Assembly (NCBI RefSeq): GCF_001315015.1
Contig: NZ_CP012915.1
Span: 1,412,501-1,476,500, forward strand
From: Azospirillum brasilense
Lineage (GTDB): Bacteria > Pseudomonadota > Alphaproteobacteria > Azospirillales > Azospirillaceae
DNA length: 64,000 nt
Direction: 5' to 3'
The notes under the pieces are model-generated. The model was not told the DNA's origin. It was given only the letters and a program-made list of their open reading frames with translations, and ran no database searches. Shown here one piece after another: positions 9,618 to 17,694 of this stretch; the stretch's first letter is position 1, and each line of letters opens with the position of its first letter. The position numbers and the translations under genes are program-made.

Positions 9618-11234
9618 CTACTCCCTCCCCCTCAGCTCACGCCGGATGATCTTGCCCGTGGTCGTCATCGGCAGGCTGTCCACGAACTCCACCGCGCGGG
9701 GATACTCGTGGGCGGCCAGCCGCGTCTTCACATGGGCCTGGATCTCCGCCGCCAGTGCGTCGCTGGGGCGCACGCCGTCCTGGAGGACGATGAAGGCCTT
9801 CACGATCTCGGTGCGCAGAGGGTCGGGCACACCGACCACGGCGGCCATGCGGACGGCGGGGTGGCCGATCAGGCAATCCTCGATCTCGCCGGGGCCGATG
9901 CGGTAGCCGGCCGACGTGATGACGTCGTCGTCCCGCCCGACGAAGCGGATGTAGCCGTCGGCGTCCAGCTCGCCCTGGTCGCCGGTGACCAGCCAATCCC
10001 CGATGAACTTTGCCGCCGTCGCCTCCGGGTTGTTCCAGTATTGCAGAAACATCACCGGGTCCGGGCGGCGCACGGCGATCAGGCCGATCTCGCCGGGCGG
10101 CAGGCGCTTGCCCTGACCGTCGATCACCGCCACGTCGTGGCCTGGCGCCGGACGGCCCATGACGCCGGGCTTGGGCGGCATGACCGTGGCGCAGGAGGAC
10201 ACGATCATGTTGCACTCGGTCTGGCCGTAGAACTCGTTGATGGTAAGCCCAAAGGTCTGGCGGCCCCAGTCGAGAAGCTCCGCCCCCAGCGTCTCGCCGC
10301 CGCTGGCGACGGAGCGCATGCTGTAGGCCCAGCGCGTCTGCGGGTCCTTCACCGCGCGCATCATCTTCAGCGCGGTCGGCGGCAGGAAGGCGTTGCGCAC
10401 CTGGAAATCGGCGATCAGGCGGAAGGCCTCCTCGGCGTCGAACTTCTCGAAGCGGTGGGAGACCACGGTCACGCCATGGTGCCAAGCGGGCATCAGCACG
10501 TCGAGCAGACCACCGATCCACGCCCAGTCCGCCGGGGTCCAGATGCGGTCACCCGGCTGCGGGAACAGGTCGTGGGAGATCTCCACCCCCGGCAGATGGC
10601 CGAGCAGCACCCGGTGCGCGTGCAGCGCCCCCTTCGGCTGGCCGGTGGTGCCGGAGGTGTAGATGATGACCGCCGGATCGTCCGCCGCCGTGTCCACCGG
10701 CGTGAAGTCCTCCGAGGCGGCATCGACCAGCGCGTGCCAGTCCAGTTCGCCCTCCCCGGCCTCGTCGATGCGCAGGACGAGTTTCAGCTCGGGCAGGCGA
10801 TCGCGGATCTGGGCGATCTTGGCCGCGCCCAAGGCGTCGGTCACCACCGCCCGCGCCCCGCAATTGCCGAGCCGGTATTCGAGAGCCTCCACCCCGAACA
10901 GCGAGAAGAGGGGAACGGCGACGCCGCCCATCTTGTAGACGGCGACGTGGCTGACCGCGGTCTCCGGGGCCTGGGGCAGCAGAATGCCCACCCGGTCGCC
11001 GCGCGCCACCCCATGGGCGGCCAGCGCGTTGGCGAGCCGGTTCGACAGGCGGCGGATGTCGGCGAAGCTGTAGGTTTCCACCGCGCCATCGCGGCGCTTG
11101 TGGATCAGGGCGGTGCGGTCCGGGTCGCGCTCCGCCCACGTGTCGCAGACGTCCACGCCGATGTTGTAACGCTCCGGCACCGACCAGACGAAACGGTCGC
11201 GCAGGCCCTCGTAGCTGTCCGCTTCCGGCAGCAT
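9618..11234 (-). CDS. AMP-dependent acyl-CoA synthetase
   Basis: 538-residue ANL-superfamily ligase that activates a carboxylic acid through an acyl-adenylate to an acyl-CoA. The P-loop IIYTSGTTGQPKG is at about residues 178-190; YGQTE, the hinge-region GRDDDVITSAGYRIGP and the C-terminal catalytic Lys in TTGKIIRREL are all present. The overall type resembles medium-chain or acetyl-CoA-like synthetases; substrate cannot be read from sequence. The start at 11234 follows GGGAGGAAAAGC. It is probably monocistronic. Confidence 0.9.
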   Translation of the reverse strand: MLPEADSYEGLRDRFVWSVPERYNIGVDVCDTWAERDPDRTALIHKRRDGAVETYSFADIRRLSNRLANALAAHGVARGDRVGILLPQAPETAVSHVAVYKMGGVAVPLFSLFGVEALEYRLGNCGARAVVTDALGAAKIAQIRDRLPELKLVLRIDEAGEGELDWHALVDAASEDFTPVDTAADDPAVIIYTSGTTGQPKGALHAHRVLLGHLPGVEISHDLFPQPGDRIWTPADWAWIGGLLDVLMPAWHHGVTVVSHRFEKFDAEEAFRLIADFQVRNAFLPPTALKMMRAVKDPQTRWAYSMRSVASGGETLGAELLDWGRQTFGLTINEFYGQTECNMIVSSCATVMPPKPGVMGRPAPGHDVAVIDGQGKRLPPGEIGLIAVRRPDPVMFLQYWNNPEATAAKFIGDWLVTGDQGELDADGYIRFVGRDDDVITSAGYRIGPGEIEDCLIGHPAVRMAAVVGVPDPLRTEIVKAFIVLQDGVRPSDALAAEIQAHVKTRLAAHEYPRAVEFVDSLPMTTTGKIIRRELRGRE

Positions 11235-11383
11235 GCTTTTCCTCCCGACGGGTTCTTGCCGGCCGCTTGGACGCGGCCATTTGGGCTCATCATAGGGGCA
11301 ACGACGGCGTTCCGTCACGCGGACGGAATAGTTTGCGGGGCTGCCATGTTGATGAACACAGGTTCCGTTCCGTGGGGTTCGAG

Positions 11384-11917
11384 ATGAAGGCCAAGGGGTT
11401 CGTTGCGGTTGTGTTGTCCGTGGGCCTGCTGGCCGGCTGCGCCAGCCCCTATGGCTATGGGTATGGTGGTGGCGGATACGGGGCCAACTATGGCGGCGGC
11501 TACGCCCCCGGTTACGGCAACAAGGCGACGGCGGGCACCTTGCTCGGCGGCGTGGCCGGCGGCCTCGCCGGGTCGCGCTTCGGCGGGGGCACGGGCAAGC
11601 TGGTGGCGGTGGGCATCGGCACGCTGCTCGGCGCCGCGCTGGGCAACGCCGCCGGCCAGTCGATGGACCGCGCCGACCTGATGTACGCGCAGCAGGCGGC
11701 GGGGCAGGCCTACATGGCGCCCACCGGCGCGACCGTGCAGTGGAACAACCCGCAGACCGGCAACTGGGGCACCTACACCCCGACCCGCGACGGCACCGGC
11801 CCCTATGGCGAGCTGTGCCGGGAGTTCCAGACCAGCATCGTGGTCGGCGGGCAGCTCCAGCAGGGCTATGGCACCGCCTGCCGCCAAGCGGACGGAAGCT
11901 GGCGCATGGTGAGCTGA
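11384..11917 (+). CDS. Glycine-zipper 2TM outer-membrane lipoprotein
   Basis: 177 residues. A lipoprotein signal with lipobox LAGC places the modified Cys at about residue 18. A Gly/Tyr-rich stretch follows, then a glycine-zipper segment (GTLLGGVAGGLAGS and GTLLGAALGNAAG) and a C-terminal domain with REFQTSIVVGG. This layout matches RcsF/SlyB/17-kDa-antigen-like envelope lipoproteins. Role is inferred as an envelope structural or stress protein. Confidence 0.88.
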   Translation: MKAKGFVAVVLSVGLLAGCASPYGYGYGGGGYGANYGGGYAPGYGNKATAGTLLGGVAGGLAGSRFGGGTGKLVAVGIGTLLGAALGNAAGQSMDRADLMYAQQAAGQAYMAPTGATVQWNNPQTGNWGTYTPTRDGTGPYGELCREFQTSIVVGGQLQQGYGTACRQADGSWRMVS

Positions 11918-11971
11918 CGCACCGCGCGCACGCCCTTCAACCAAGCGGGGAAATGCTCTAGACAGACGGGC

Positions 11972-14134
11972 ATGGCGACGATCAAGGACGTGCTGGCCGC
12001 GGCGCTGGCCCATCATCAGGCCGGACGGCTGGCGCAGGCCGCCGCCGGCTATCAGGCCGTCCTCGACACCCTGCCCGACCATGCGGACGCGCTGCATCTG
12101 CTGGGCGTCGTCTATCTCCAGGCCGGGCATCCGCCGGAAGCCGAGCCGCGCATCCGCGCCGCCCTCCGCGCCGACGCGACCGTCGCCGACTATCACGACA
12201 ATCTGGGCAGCGCGCTGCGCGCCCTGGACCGGACGGCGGAGGCGGCGGAGGCCCATCGCGCGGCGATCCGCCTGCGCCCGGCCTTCGCGCAGGCCCATTA
12301 CAACCTGGGCAACGCGCTGGACCGGCTGGGCCAGCTGGAGGAGGCGGCGGACGCCTACCGGCAGGCCGCCGCGCTGCGCCCCGGCTACGCACGGGCGCGC
12401 TTCAACCTCGGCAACACGCTGACGGCGCTCGGCCGGCTGGGCGAGGCGGACGACGCCTTCCGCGCCGCGCTCGCCGACGATCCCGAATTCGGCGAGGCGC
12501 ACGCCAACCGCGCCTCGCTGATGTTGCAACGCGGCCGGGCGGCAGAGGCCGAGCGGGCCTTGCGCCGCGCGCTGGCGCTGCGCCCCGACCACGCCACGGC
12601 GCTCGCCAACCTGTCCGCCGCCTTGCTGGCCCTCGACGCCCCCGCCGACGCCGAGCGGGCGGCCCGCCGCGCCGAATTCGCGCGCCCGGACTTCGCGGAA
12701 GCCGCGCTGCGCCGCGGCGACGCGCGGCAAAGGCGCAACCGTCTGGCCGAGGCCGCTTGTGCCTACGCCCGGGCCGCCGCCCTGTGTCCCGATCTGGCGG
12801 AGGCTTACGCGAACCTCGCGCTGGTGCGCCAGACGCAGGGCGAGCTGGACGCCGCCGAGGCTGGCTACCGCCGCGCCTTGGCGCTGCGGCCCGATCTGGC
12901 CGAGGTGCGCTCAAACCTCGCCTATCTGGAGCTGTTCCGGCCCGGCGTCACGCTGGCCCGCGTGCTGGAGGCGCATCGCGGCTGGGACGCCGTGCACGGC
13001 GCACCGCTGCGGTCCGAGTGGGCGCCGCGCTCCCCGGCGGTGAGACATGACGCCCGGCCACTGCGCGTCGGCATTCTGTCCGGCGACTTCCGCCGCCACC
13101 CGGCGGGGCAGTTCGCGGTGCGGGCGGTGGAGGCGCTTCCGGATTTCGGCGTCGAACTGACCCTCTACGCCAACCAGATGGAGGCGGACGACCTCACCGA
13201 CCGCTTCCGCGCCGCGGCGGCGCGCTGGGTGCCGGTCGCCGACCGGACCGACGCTGAACTTGCAACATTGATCCGCAACGACCGGCTGGACGCGCTGATC
13301 GACCTCGCCGGGCACAACGCCCGCGGGCGGCTGGGCGTCTTCGCGCGCAAGCCGGCGCCGGTCCAGGTGGCGTGGTCCGGCTACATGGCGACCACCGGGC
13401 TCGCCGCCATGGACGCGCTGGTCGCCGACGCCCACCATGTGCCGGAGGGGGCGGAGCGCTTCTACAGCGAGCGCATCCTGCGCATGCCCGGCGCCTTCAT
13501 CGCCTACGACCCGCCGCCGGACGCCCCGGAGCCCGGCCCGCCGCCCTGCCTGACCGGCCAGCCCGTCACCTTCGGCGTCTTCAACATCCTGACCAAGCTG
13601 ACCGACGAGGTTCTTTCGACTTGGGCCGCCCTGCTCGTCCGGGTGCCCGAGTCGCGCCTGCTGCTCAAGACCAAGGCCCTGTCCTGCCCGAAAACCGCCG
13701 CCCAGTGGCGTGAACGGCTGGCCACGGCGGGCATCGCGCCGGAGCGGCTGATCCTGGCCGGAGCGACCGCCAGCCGGGAGCATATGGGCTGGTGCGCCCG
13801 CGTCGACGTGGCGCTGGATCCCTTTCCCTTCGCCGGCAGCACGACGACGCTGGAGACGCTGTGGATGGGCGTGCCGGTCGTCACCCTGCCCGGCGAGACC
13901 TTCTCCAGCCGGCACTCCCTGGCTTTTCTGAGCGTGGCGGGAGTCGAGGGTTGCGTCGCCCGCGACCCGGCGGACTATGTGGATCGCGCTGCCGGCTGGG
14001 CCGCCGACCCGGCTCGGCTGGCGGAACTGCGCCGGACTCTGCGCCCGCGCATGGCGGCCGGGCCGCTCTGCGACGGGCGGCGCCTGGCCGAAGCCTTGGT
14101 GAAGTCTCTGCGGGATTTGACACAAGGCGCCTAG
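11972..14134 (+). CDS. TPR protein with SPINDLY/O-GlcNAc-transferase-like domain (GT41)
   Basis: 720 residues. About nine tetratricopeptide repeats span residues 1-330, each with the A-hxxLG / AxxxxxxAL pattern. From about 360 a GT41-type glycosyltransferase domain follows: ILSGDFRRHPAG, QVAWSGYMATTGL, FNILTKLT, then GSTTTLETLWMGVPVVT near residue 622. The last equals the HTT nucleotide-sugar motif of O-GlcNAc transferase, with Ser-Thr in place of His-Thr. It probably glycosylates proteins such as flagellin, or surface structures; the acceptor is unknown. Confidence 0.88.
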   Translation: MATIKDVLAAALAHHQAGRLAQAAAGYQAVLDTLPDHADALHLLGVVYLQAGHPPEAEPRIRAALRADATVADYHDNLGSALRALDRTAEAAEAHRAAIRLRPAFAQAHYNLGNALDRLGQLEEAADAYRQAAALRPGYARARFNLGNTLTALGRLGEADDAFRAALADDPEFGEAHANRASLMLQRGRAAEAERALRRALALRPDHATALANLSAALLALDAPADAERAARRAEFARPDFAEAALRRGDARQRRNRLAEAACAYARAAALCPDLAEAYANLALVRQTQGELDAAEAGYRRALALRPDLAEVRSNLAYLELFRPGVTLARVLEAHRGWDAVHGAPLRSEWAPRSPAVRHDARPLRVGILSGDFRRHPAGQFAVRAVEALPDFGVELTLYANQMEADDLTDRFRAAAARWVPVADRTDAELATLIRNDRLDALIDLAGHNARGRLGVFARKPAPVQVAWSGYMATTGLAAMDALVADAHHVPEGAERFYSERILRMPGAFIAYDPPPDAPEPGPPPCLTGQPVTFGVFNILTKLTDEVLSTWAALLVRVPESRLLLKTKALSCPKTAAQWRERLATAGIAPERLILAGATASREHMGWCARVDVALDPFPFAGSTTTLETLWMGVPVVTLPGETFSSRHSLAFLSVAGVEGCVARDPADYVDRAAGWAADPARLAELRRTLRPRMAAGPLCDGRRLAEALVKSLRDLTQGA

Positions 14135-14248
14135 CCTTTCCGGATAGGACACCCCGGATCCCTAAATTGGGGGTTGTTTGGCCACTGAATTTTCGTCACA
14201 TGTTGTATATCAGATTCATCAAGGGTCGTGACGCCCAGGGGGTCCTGG

Positions 14249-14494
14249 ATGCTGAACCTTTCGGCTGTCCGCACGGCCATTGAGGACGTGGAGCAAGCCA
14301 TCGCCGCGATGCTGGCGCCGGAAACGCTGGCCGCCAAGACGGTCGCCACCAACCGGCGGGCGCTGGCGCGCCTTTACACCGCCTATGCCCAGGGCGTTCT
14401 CAAGCGGCACGGCATCGCCGTGGATCTGGACGACATCTGCGGGCAATGCTGCCGCGACTGCCCGGATGGACGCTGCGCCCGGCTTCCCTGCTGA
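14249..14494 (+). CDS. Small Cys-rich hypothetical protein
   Basis: 81 residues: a helical, Ala-rich N-terminal two thirds and a C-terminal tail of about 19 residues carrying six cysteines (C-x2-CC-x2-C-x4-C-x4-C). The tail could bind a metal or iron-sulfur cluster; I do not recognise the family. GGGGGTCCTGG precedes the ATG as a ribosome site. It lies in a 360-base gap between convergent glycosyltransferase genes and ends just before the opposing gene begins its stop. Confidence 0.6.
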   Translation: MLNLSAVRTAIEDVEQAIAAMLAPETLAAKTVATNRRALARLYTAYAQGVLKRHGIAVDLDDICGQCCRDCPDGRCARLPC

Positions 14495-14495
14495 C

Positions 14496-16169
14496 TCACT
14501 TCTCACCGATGAAGCGGACCCAGGGGAAATCCAGAACGTCGAACCAGCGCACCTCCGGCCCCTCCCCCCGCCGCTCCAGCGCGTCGAGCACCACGAAGGG
14601 CGCGGCTTGATCCAGCATCCAGAACCCGCGCCCCTCCCGCAGGAAGGCCGCGATGTAGGCCGCGGTCAGGGCCAGAAAGGCACGCCCCAGCGGAGTCGGC
14701 TGGAACGCCGCGAAGCACACGGTGATCTCCCGCGTCGGGCCGCGCCAGCGGGCATCGCGCAGCAACCCGACGTCGGCCCCCTCCGGCAGCAACGCCAGCG
14801 CGTCCGTACCCCCGGCCAGCGTGCAATCGGCGTCCAGATGCAGCAGGGGGCGTCCCCAAAGCGTCATTAACTGGTGCCAGCGCAGGAAGCGGATGCAGGC
14901 GTAGTAGGTGGTGCGCCGGTGGTCGTCCCAACCCGTGAAGTCCACCCGTTCCCGGCTGCAGCTTAGAAGCAAGCGCTCCTGCCGCCGGGTGAGGTCGGCC
15001 ATAGTCTCCGGCGAGGGGTTCACCACATGGACATGGACCGCCACGCCGCTGCCCACCGCTTCGACCGAATCGAGCAGGCCGGTGGCGAAGCGCCGGTAAT
15101 AGCCGTCGTCGCAGGACACCGCCAGCAGCGGCCCGTTGCCCGCGGGCAGCTCGGCGAGCAACTCCAGCGGGGGGAAGGCGCCGAGCAGCGAGTCGGCGTC
15201 GGGCAGCCCGTCCAGCGCCCGCCGCCCCGCCCGCACCATCGACCACAGGCGCAGCTCGAAATCCGCCGCCACCTCCGCTGCGGTGAATCTCCGGGCAAAA
15301 CGCCGCATGAAGCGGCTGGCGAGGTCCGTCCGCCCCCGCCGGTAGAAGCGGTAGGCGACCACGGCCGCCGCCCGCGTGTCGCGCGGGTTGCCGCGCAGGA
15401 CCGTGAGGGCGGTGCGGGCGGCGCGGTCCAACAGCCAAGGCGGCGCCTGCCCGGCCTGGACGAGCGAAAGCGCCGTCCCGAGCAGCGCGTCCGCCGCCGC
15501 CCCGTGCCGCGGATCGGCGGCGAGCGCGCGGGCCAGGGCGCGCCCCGCGCGCTCCACCAACTCCGGGTCGAGGCGCCGGGCGTGCGACAGCGGGCGGTCC
15601 AGCCCGGCGTCGGCGAGCGCGCTCACCGCCGCGTTGTGCAGCGCGTCGGGATGGGCGGGCGCCAAGGCCACCGCCTGCCGGCGAAGCTGCGCCGCGTCTT
15701 CCGCCCGGCCCAGCGCCGCCAGGGCGTTGGCGCGGTTGATCCGCGCCTCGGCGAAGTCGGGCCGCCCGGCCAGCGCCTGGGCGAAGGCCGCCGCCGCACC
15801 CGCCGCGTCCCCGCGCTCCAGCCGTAGCGTGCCCAGCGCGAAGGCGGCCTGGACATCCGCCGGGTCGAGCGCCGTCGTGCGGGCGAAGGCGCGCTCCGCA
15901 GCCTCGGGCAGTCCCGCGGCTCGCAGGGTCCGCGCCAGATTGCCGAGGAAATCGGCGTCGCCGGGCCGCTGCGCCACGGCGCGGCGCAGCAGCGGAAGGG
16001 CCGCGCCCGCCCGACCGCTCTGGCTTTCCAGCACGCCCAGCAGGTGGAGCGCGTCGGGATGGCCCGGTTGGCCGCGCAGGATGCTATGATAGAGGGGCCG
16101 GGCCGCGTCCAGCCGGCCCGCCTGATGATGGCCGACCGCGGCGGCCAGGGCATCCCGAAGTGTCACCAT
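14496..16169 (-). CDS. TPR protein with C-terminal glycosyltransferase-like domain
   Basis: 557 residues. Residues 1-170 are TPR repeats (GHHQAGRLDAARPLY, then DALHLLGVLE). From about residue 330 there is a different alpha/beta domain with SCDDGYYRRFA, VHVHVVNPSP, YYACIRFLRW and a DxD-like LHLDADCTLAGG. The acidic motif and the RFLRW context resemble nucleotide-sugar transferases. The N-terminus resembles that of the nearby SPINDLY-type protein, suggesting they act in one pathway. Exact reaction unknown. Confidence 0.75.
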   Translation of the reverse strand: MVTLRDALAAAVGHHQAGRLDAARPLYHSILRGQPGHPDALHLLGVLESQSGRAGAALPLLRRAVAQRPGDADFLGNLARTLRAAGLPEAAERAFARTTALDPADVQAAFALGTLRLERGDAAGAAAAFAQALAGRPDFAEARINRANALAALGRAEDAAQLRRQAVALAPAHPDALHNAAVSALADAGLDRPLSHARRLDPELVERAGRALARALAADPRHGAAADALLGTALSLVQAGQAPPWLLDRAARTALTVLRGNPRDTRAAAVVAYRFYRRGRTDLASRFMRRFARRFTAAEVAADFELRLWSMVRAGRRALDGLPDADSLLGAFPPLELLAELPAGNGPLLAVSCDDGYYRRFATGLLDSVEAVGSGVAVHVHVVNPSPETMADLTRRQERLLLSCSRERVDFTGWDDHRRTTYYACIRFLRWHQLMTLWGRPLLHLDADCTLAGGTDALALLPEGADVGLLRDARWRGPTREITVCFAAFQPTPLGRAFLALTAAYIAAFLREGRGFWMLDQAAPFVVLDALERRGEGPEVRWFDVLDFPWVRFIGEK

Positions 16170-16250
16170 GCCGCCTGTCTACACGCGCCGCCGGGCCGGA
16201 GTCCATGCGGCGTCGCGGTCGGGGGCGCCGTCTGTTGCGAAGGAGAGACC

Positions 16251-17033
16251 ATGGCCGACCGGCCGCTCGTCAGCGTCATCACGCCAAGCTGGGGACGGGA
16301 GGACGTCCTGCCGCTGTGCCACGCCCGCGTCCTGGCGCAGACCGTCCCCGACATCGAATGGCTGGTGTTCGACGATAGCCCGCGCCCGTCCGCCTATCTC
16401 CAGCCACTCGCCGGGCCGCGGCTGAAGTATTTCTATGCGCCGCGCCGCTATGCCATCGGCGAGAAGCGCAACATCCTGGCCGAGCACGCGCGCGGCGAGG
16501 TCATTGTCCATTTCGACGACGACGACTTCTACGCGCCCCATTATGTCGAGCGGCTGCTCGGCTGGCTGGAGGCGGGGCACGACGCGGTGACCCTGTCCGG
16601 CTGGTTCCTGCACAGCGCGGTGCACGGCACCTTCGGCTATTGGGACACGGCGCGCGGCGGCTCTCATCACCGCTGGGGCCGGACGACCCGCGCCTATGTC
16701 GAAGCGCCGGAGACACCGCCGTCCGACGACAATCGGCTGGGCTACGGCTTCTCCTACGCCTACCGGCGGTCGGTGTGGGAGGCGGTGCGCTTCCCGCCGG
16801 TCAACGCCTGCGAGGACGCACCGTTCATGAAGAGTGCGCAGGGGCGCTTCCGCGTCGCCGCCTTTCCGGACGCCGAAGGGCTGTGCCTGCACACCCTGCA
16901 CGCCCGCAGCACCAGCCTGTGCCTGCCGCAATATGAATTGCCGCCCCTGCTGCTGGAGCGCCTGTTTGGACCGGAGATCGCGGCTTACACGGGGGGGTGG
17001 GCTGGGTCGGACCTGAATCCGGGTCAGACCTGA
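16251..17033 (+). CDS. GT2 family glycosyltransferase
   Basis: 260-residue GT-A fold enzyme. The N-terminus VSVITPSWGRED is the nucleotide-sugar binding strand. FDDDDFYAPHYV (residues about 86-97) gives the metal-binding acidic motif, and CEDAPFM is in the position of the catalytic base. AAGGAGAGACC is a good ribosome site, fixing the start. The gene is divergent from the TPR-glycosyltransferase gene across 81 bases. Donor sugar unknown. Confidence 0.9.
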   Translation: MADRPLVSVITPSWGREDVLPLCHARVLAQTVPDIEWLVFDDSPRPSAYLQPLAGPRLKYFYAPRRYAIGEKRNILAEHARGEVIVHFDDDDFYAPHYVERLLGWLEAGHDAVTLSGWFLHSAVHGTFGYWDTARGGSHHRWGRTTRAYVEAPETPPSDDNRLGYGFSYAYRRSVWEAVRFPPVNACEDAPFMKSAQGRFRVAAFPDAEGLCLHTLHARSTSLCLPQYELPPLLLERLFGPEIAAYTGGWAGSDLNPGQT

Positions 17034-17257
17034 ACGTCGAGATACATGCCGCGTCGGTAATTGCGCGGCAGCGTCAGGATGCCGTTGACCAGAAGGCTGG
17101 CGAGTTCGCGGACGCTGGGGATGCGCTGGCGTCCGCCGCCCACCTGCTCCGCCCGGTTGCGGACGCCGACGGCGCCGGGCGACGCGACGCGCCCGCCCCC
17201 GACCTCGGAGCGGATCGGTTCGTTGGAGCGGTCACCGGTGCGTCGCGTTTCAACCAT
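17024..17257 (-). CDS. Small hypothetical protein
   Basis: 77 residues, basic, with Gly/Arg-rich low complexity at the N-terminus and a more protein-like C-terminus (about residues 45-77, RIPSVRELASLLVNGILTLP). There is no recognised domain. It overlaps the end of the convergent GT2 gene by ten bases. The start is uncertain because no clear ribosome site is seen. It may be a real small gene or an artefact of GC-rich sequence. Confidence 0.4.
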   Translation of the reverse strand: MVETRRTGDRSNEPIRSEVGGGRVASPGAVGVRNRAEQVGGGRQRIPSVRELASLLVNGILTLPRNYRRGMYLDVQV

Positions 17258-17487
17258 GCCCGATACGTACCGCAACCGACGCCTCACTGACAAGGCGGAG
17301 CCGGCGCGGACCAACCCTTGTCGCAGGTGGAGGTGATGGCTCCGTTCCCGTTCGTCCCTTTGCTTGACAAACTGTTATATCAGCGGTAACCGATACGTCT
17401 CTAAACCTTACGGTTTGGATGGGTATAGGTGGTTCGGGGCGTCGGAGGGAAGTCCATAACAATAAGCGCCCCGACCCGCCTTCCCTC

Positions 17488-17694
17488 TCACCTCAACCAT
17501 GCGGTCAGCGCCGTCAGCGCGCTCAGCACCAGAACATAGAGCGCCAGATCGAACAGCGGCGGGTGCCAGACCCAGCCGTAAAAGCCCGCCGCCCGCAGGC
17601 CGCGCCGCAGCAGGCCCGAGACGAACCAGGCCGCGATGGCCAGGATCAGCAGCGGCGGGATGAACAGCCCGTAGATGTCGATTTCGCCGATCAT
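17488..17694 (-). CDS. DUF1656 (AaeX-like) small membrane protein
   Basis: 68 residues with two membrane helices (about 9-30 and 46-66) and the family N-terminus EIDIYGLFIPPLL. DUF1656 proteins accompany AaeA/AaeB-type efflux pumps for aromatic carboxylic acids, and this one overlaps the FUSC gene by four bases (ATGA, 17691-17694). It is the last gene of the marR-hlyD-FUSC-DUF1656 operon. Confidence 0.88.
   Translation of the reverse strand: MIGEIDIYGLFIPPLLILAIAAWFVSGLLRRGLRAAGFYGWVWHPPLFDLALYVLVLSALTALTAWLR

Noticed and set aside
14150..14248. Promoter for the small Cys-rich gene
   Set aside because: AT-rich but no pair of boxes at proper spacing could be fixed.
17364..17392. TTGACA promoter-like sequence at 17364 facing right
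   Set aside because: No good -10 at 16-18 bases and no plus-strand gene downstream; the following gene is on the minus strand.
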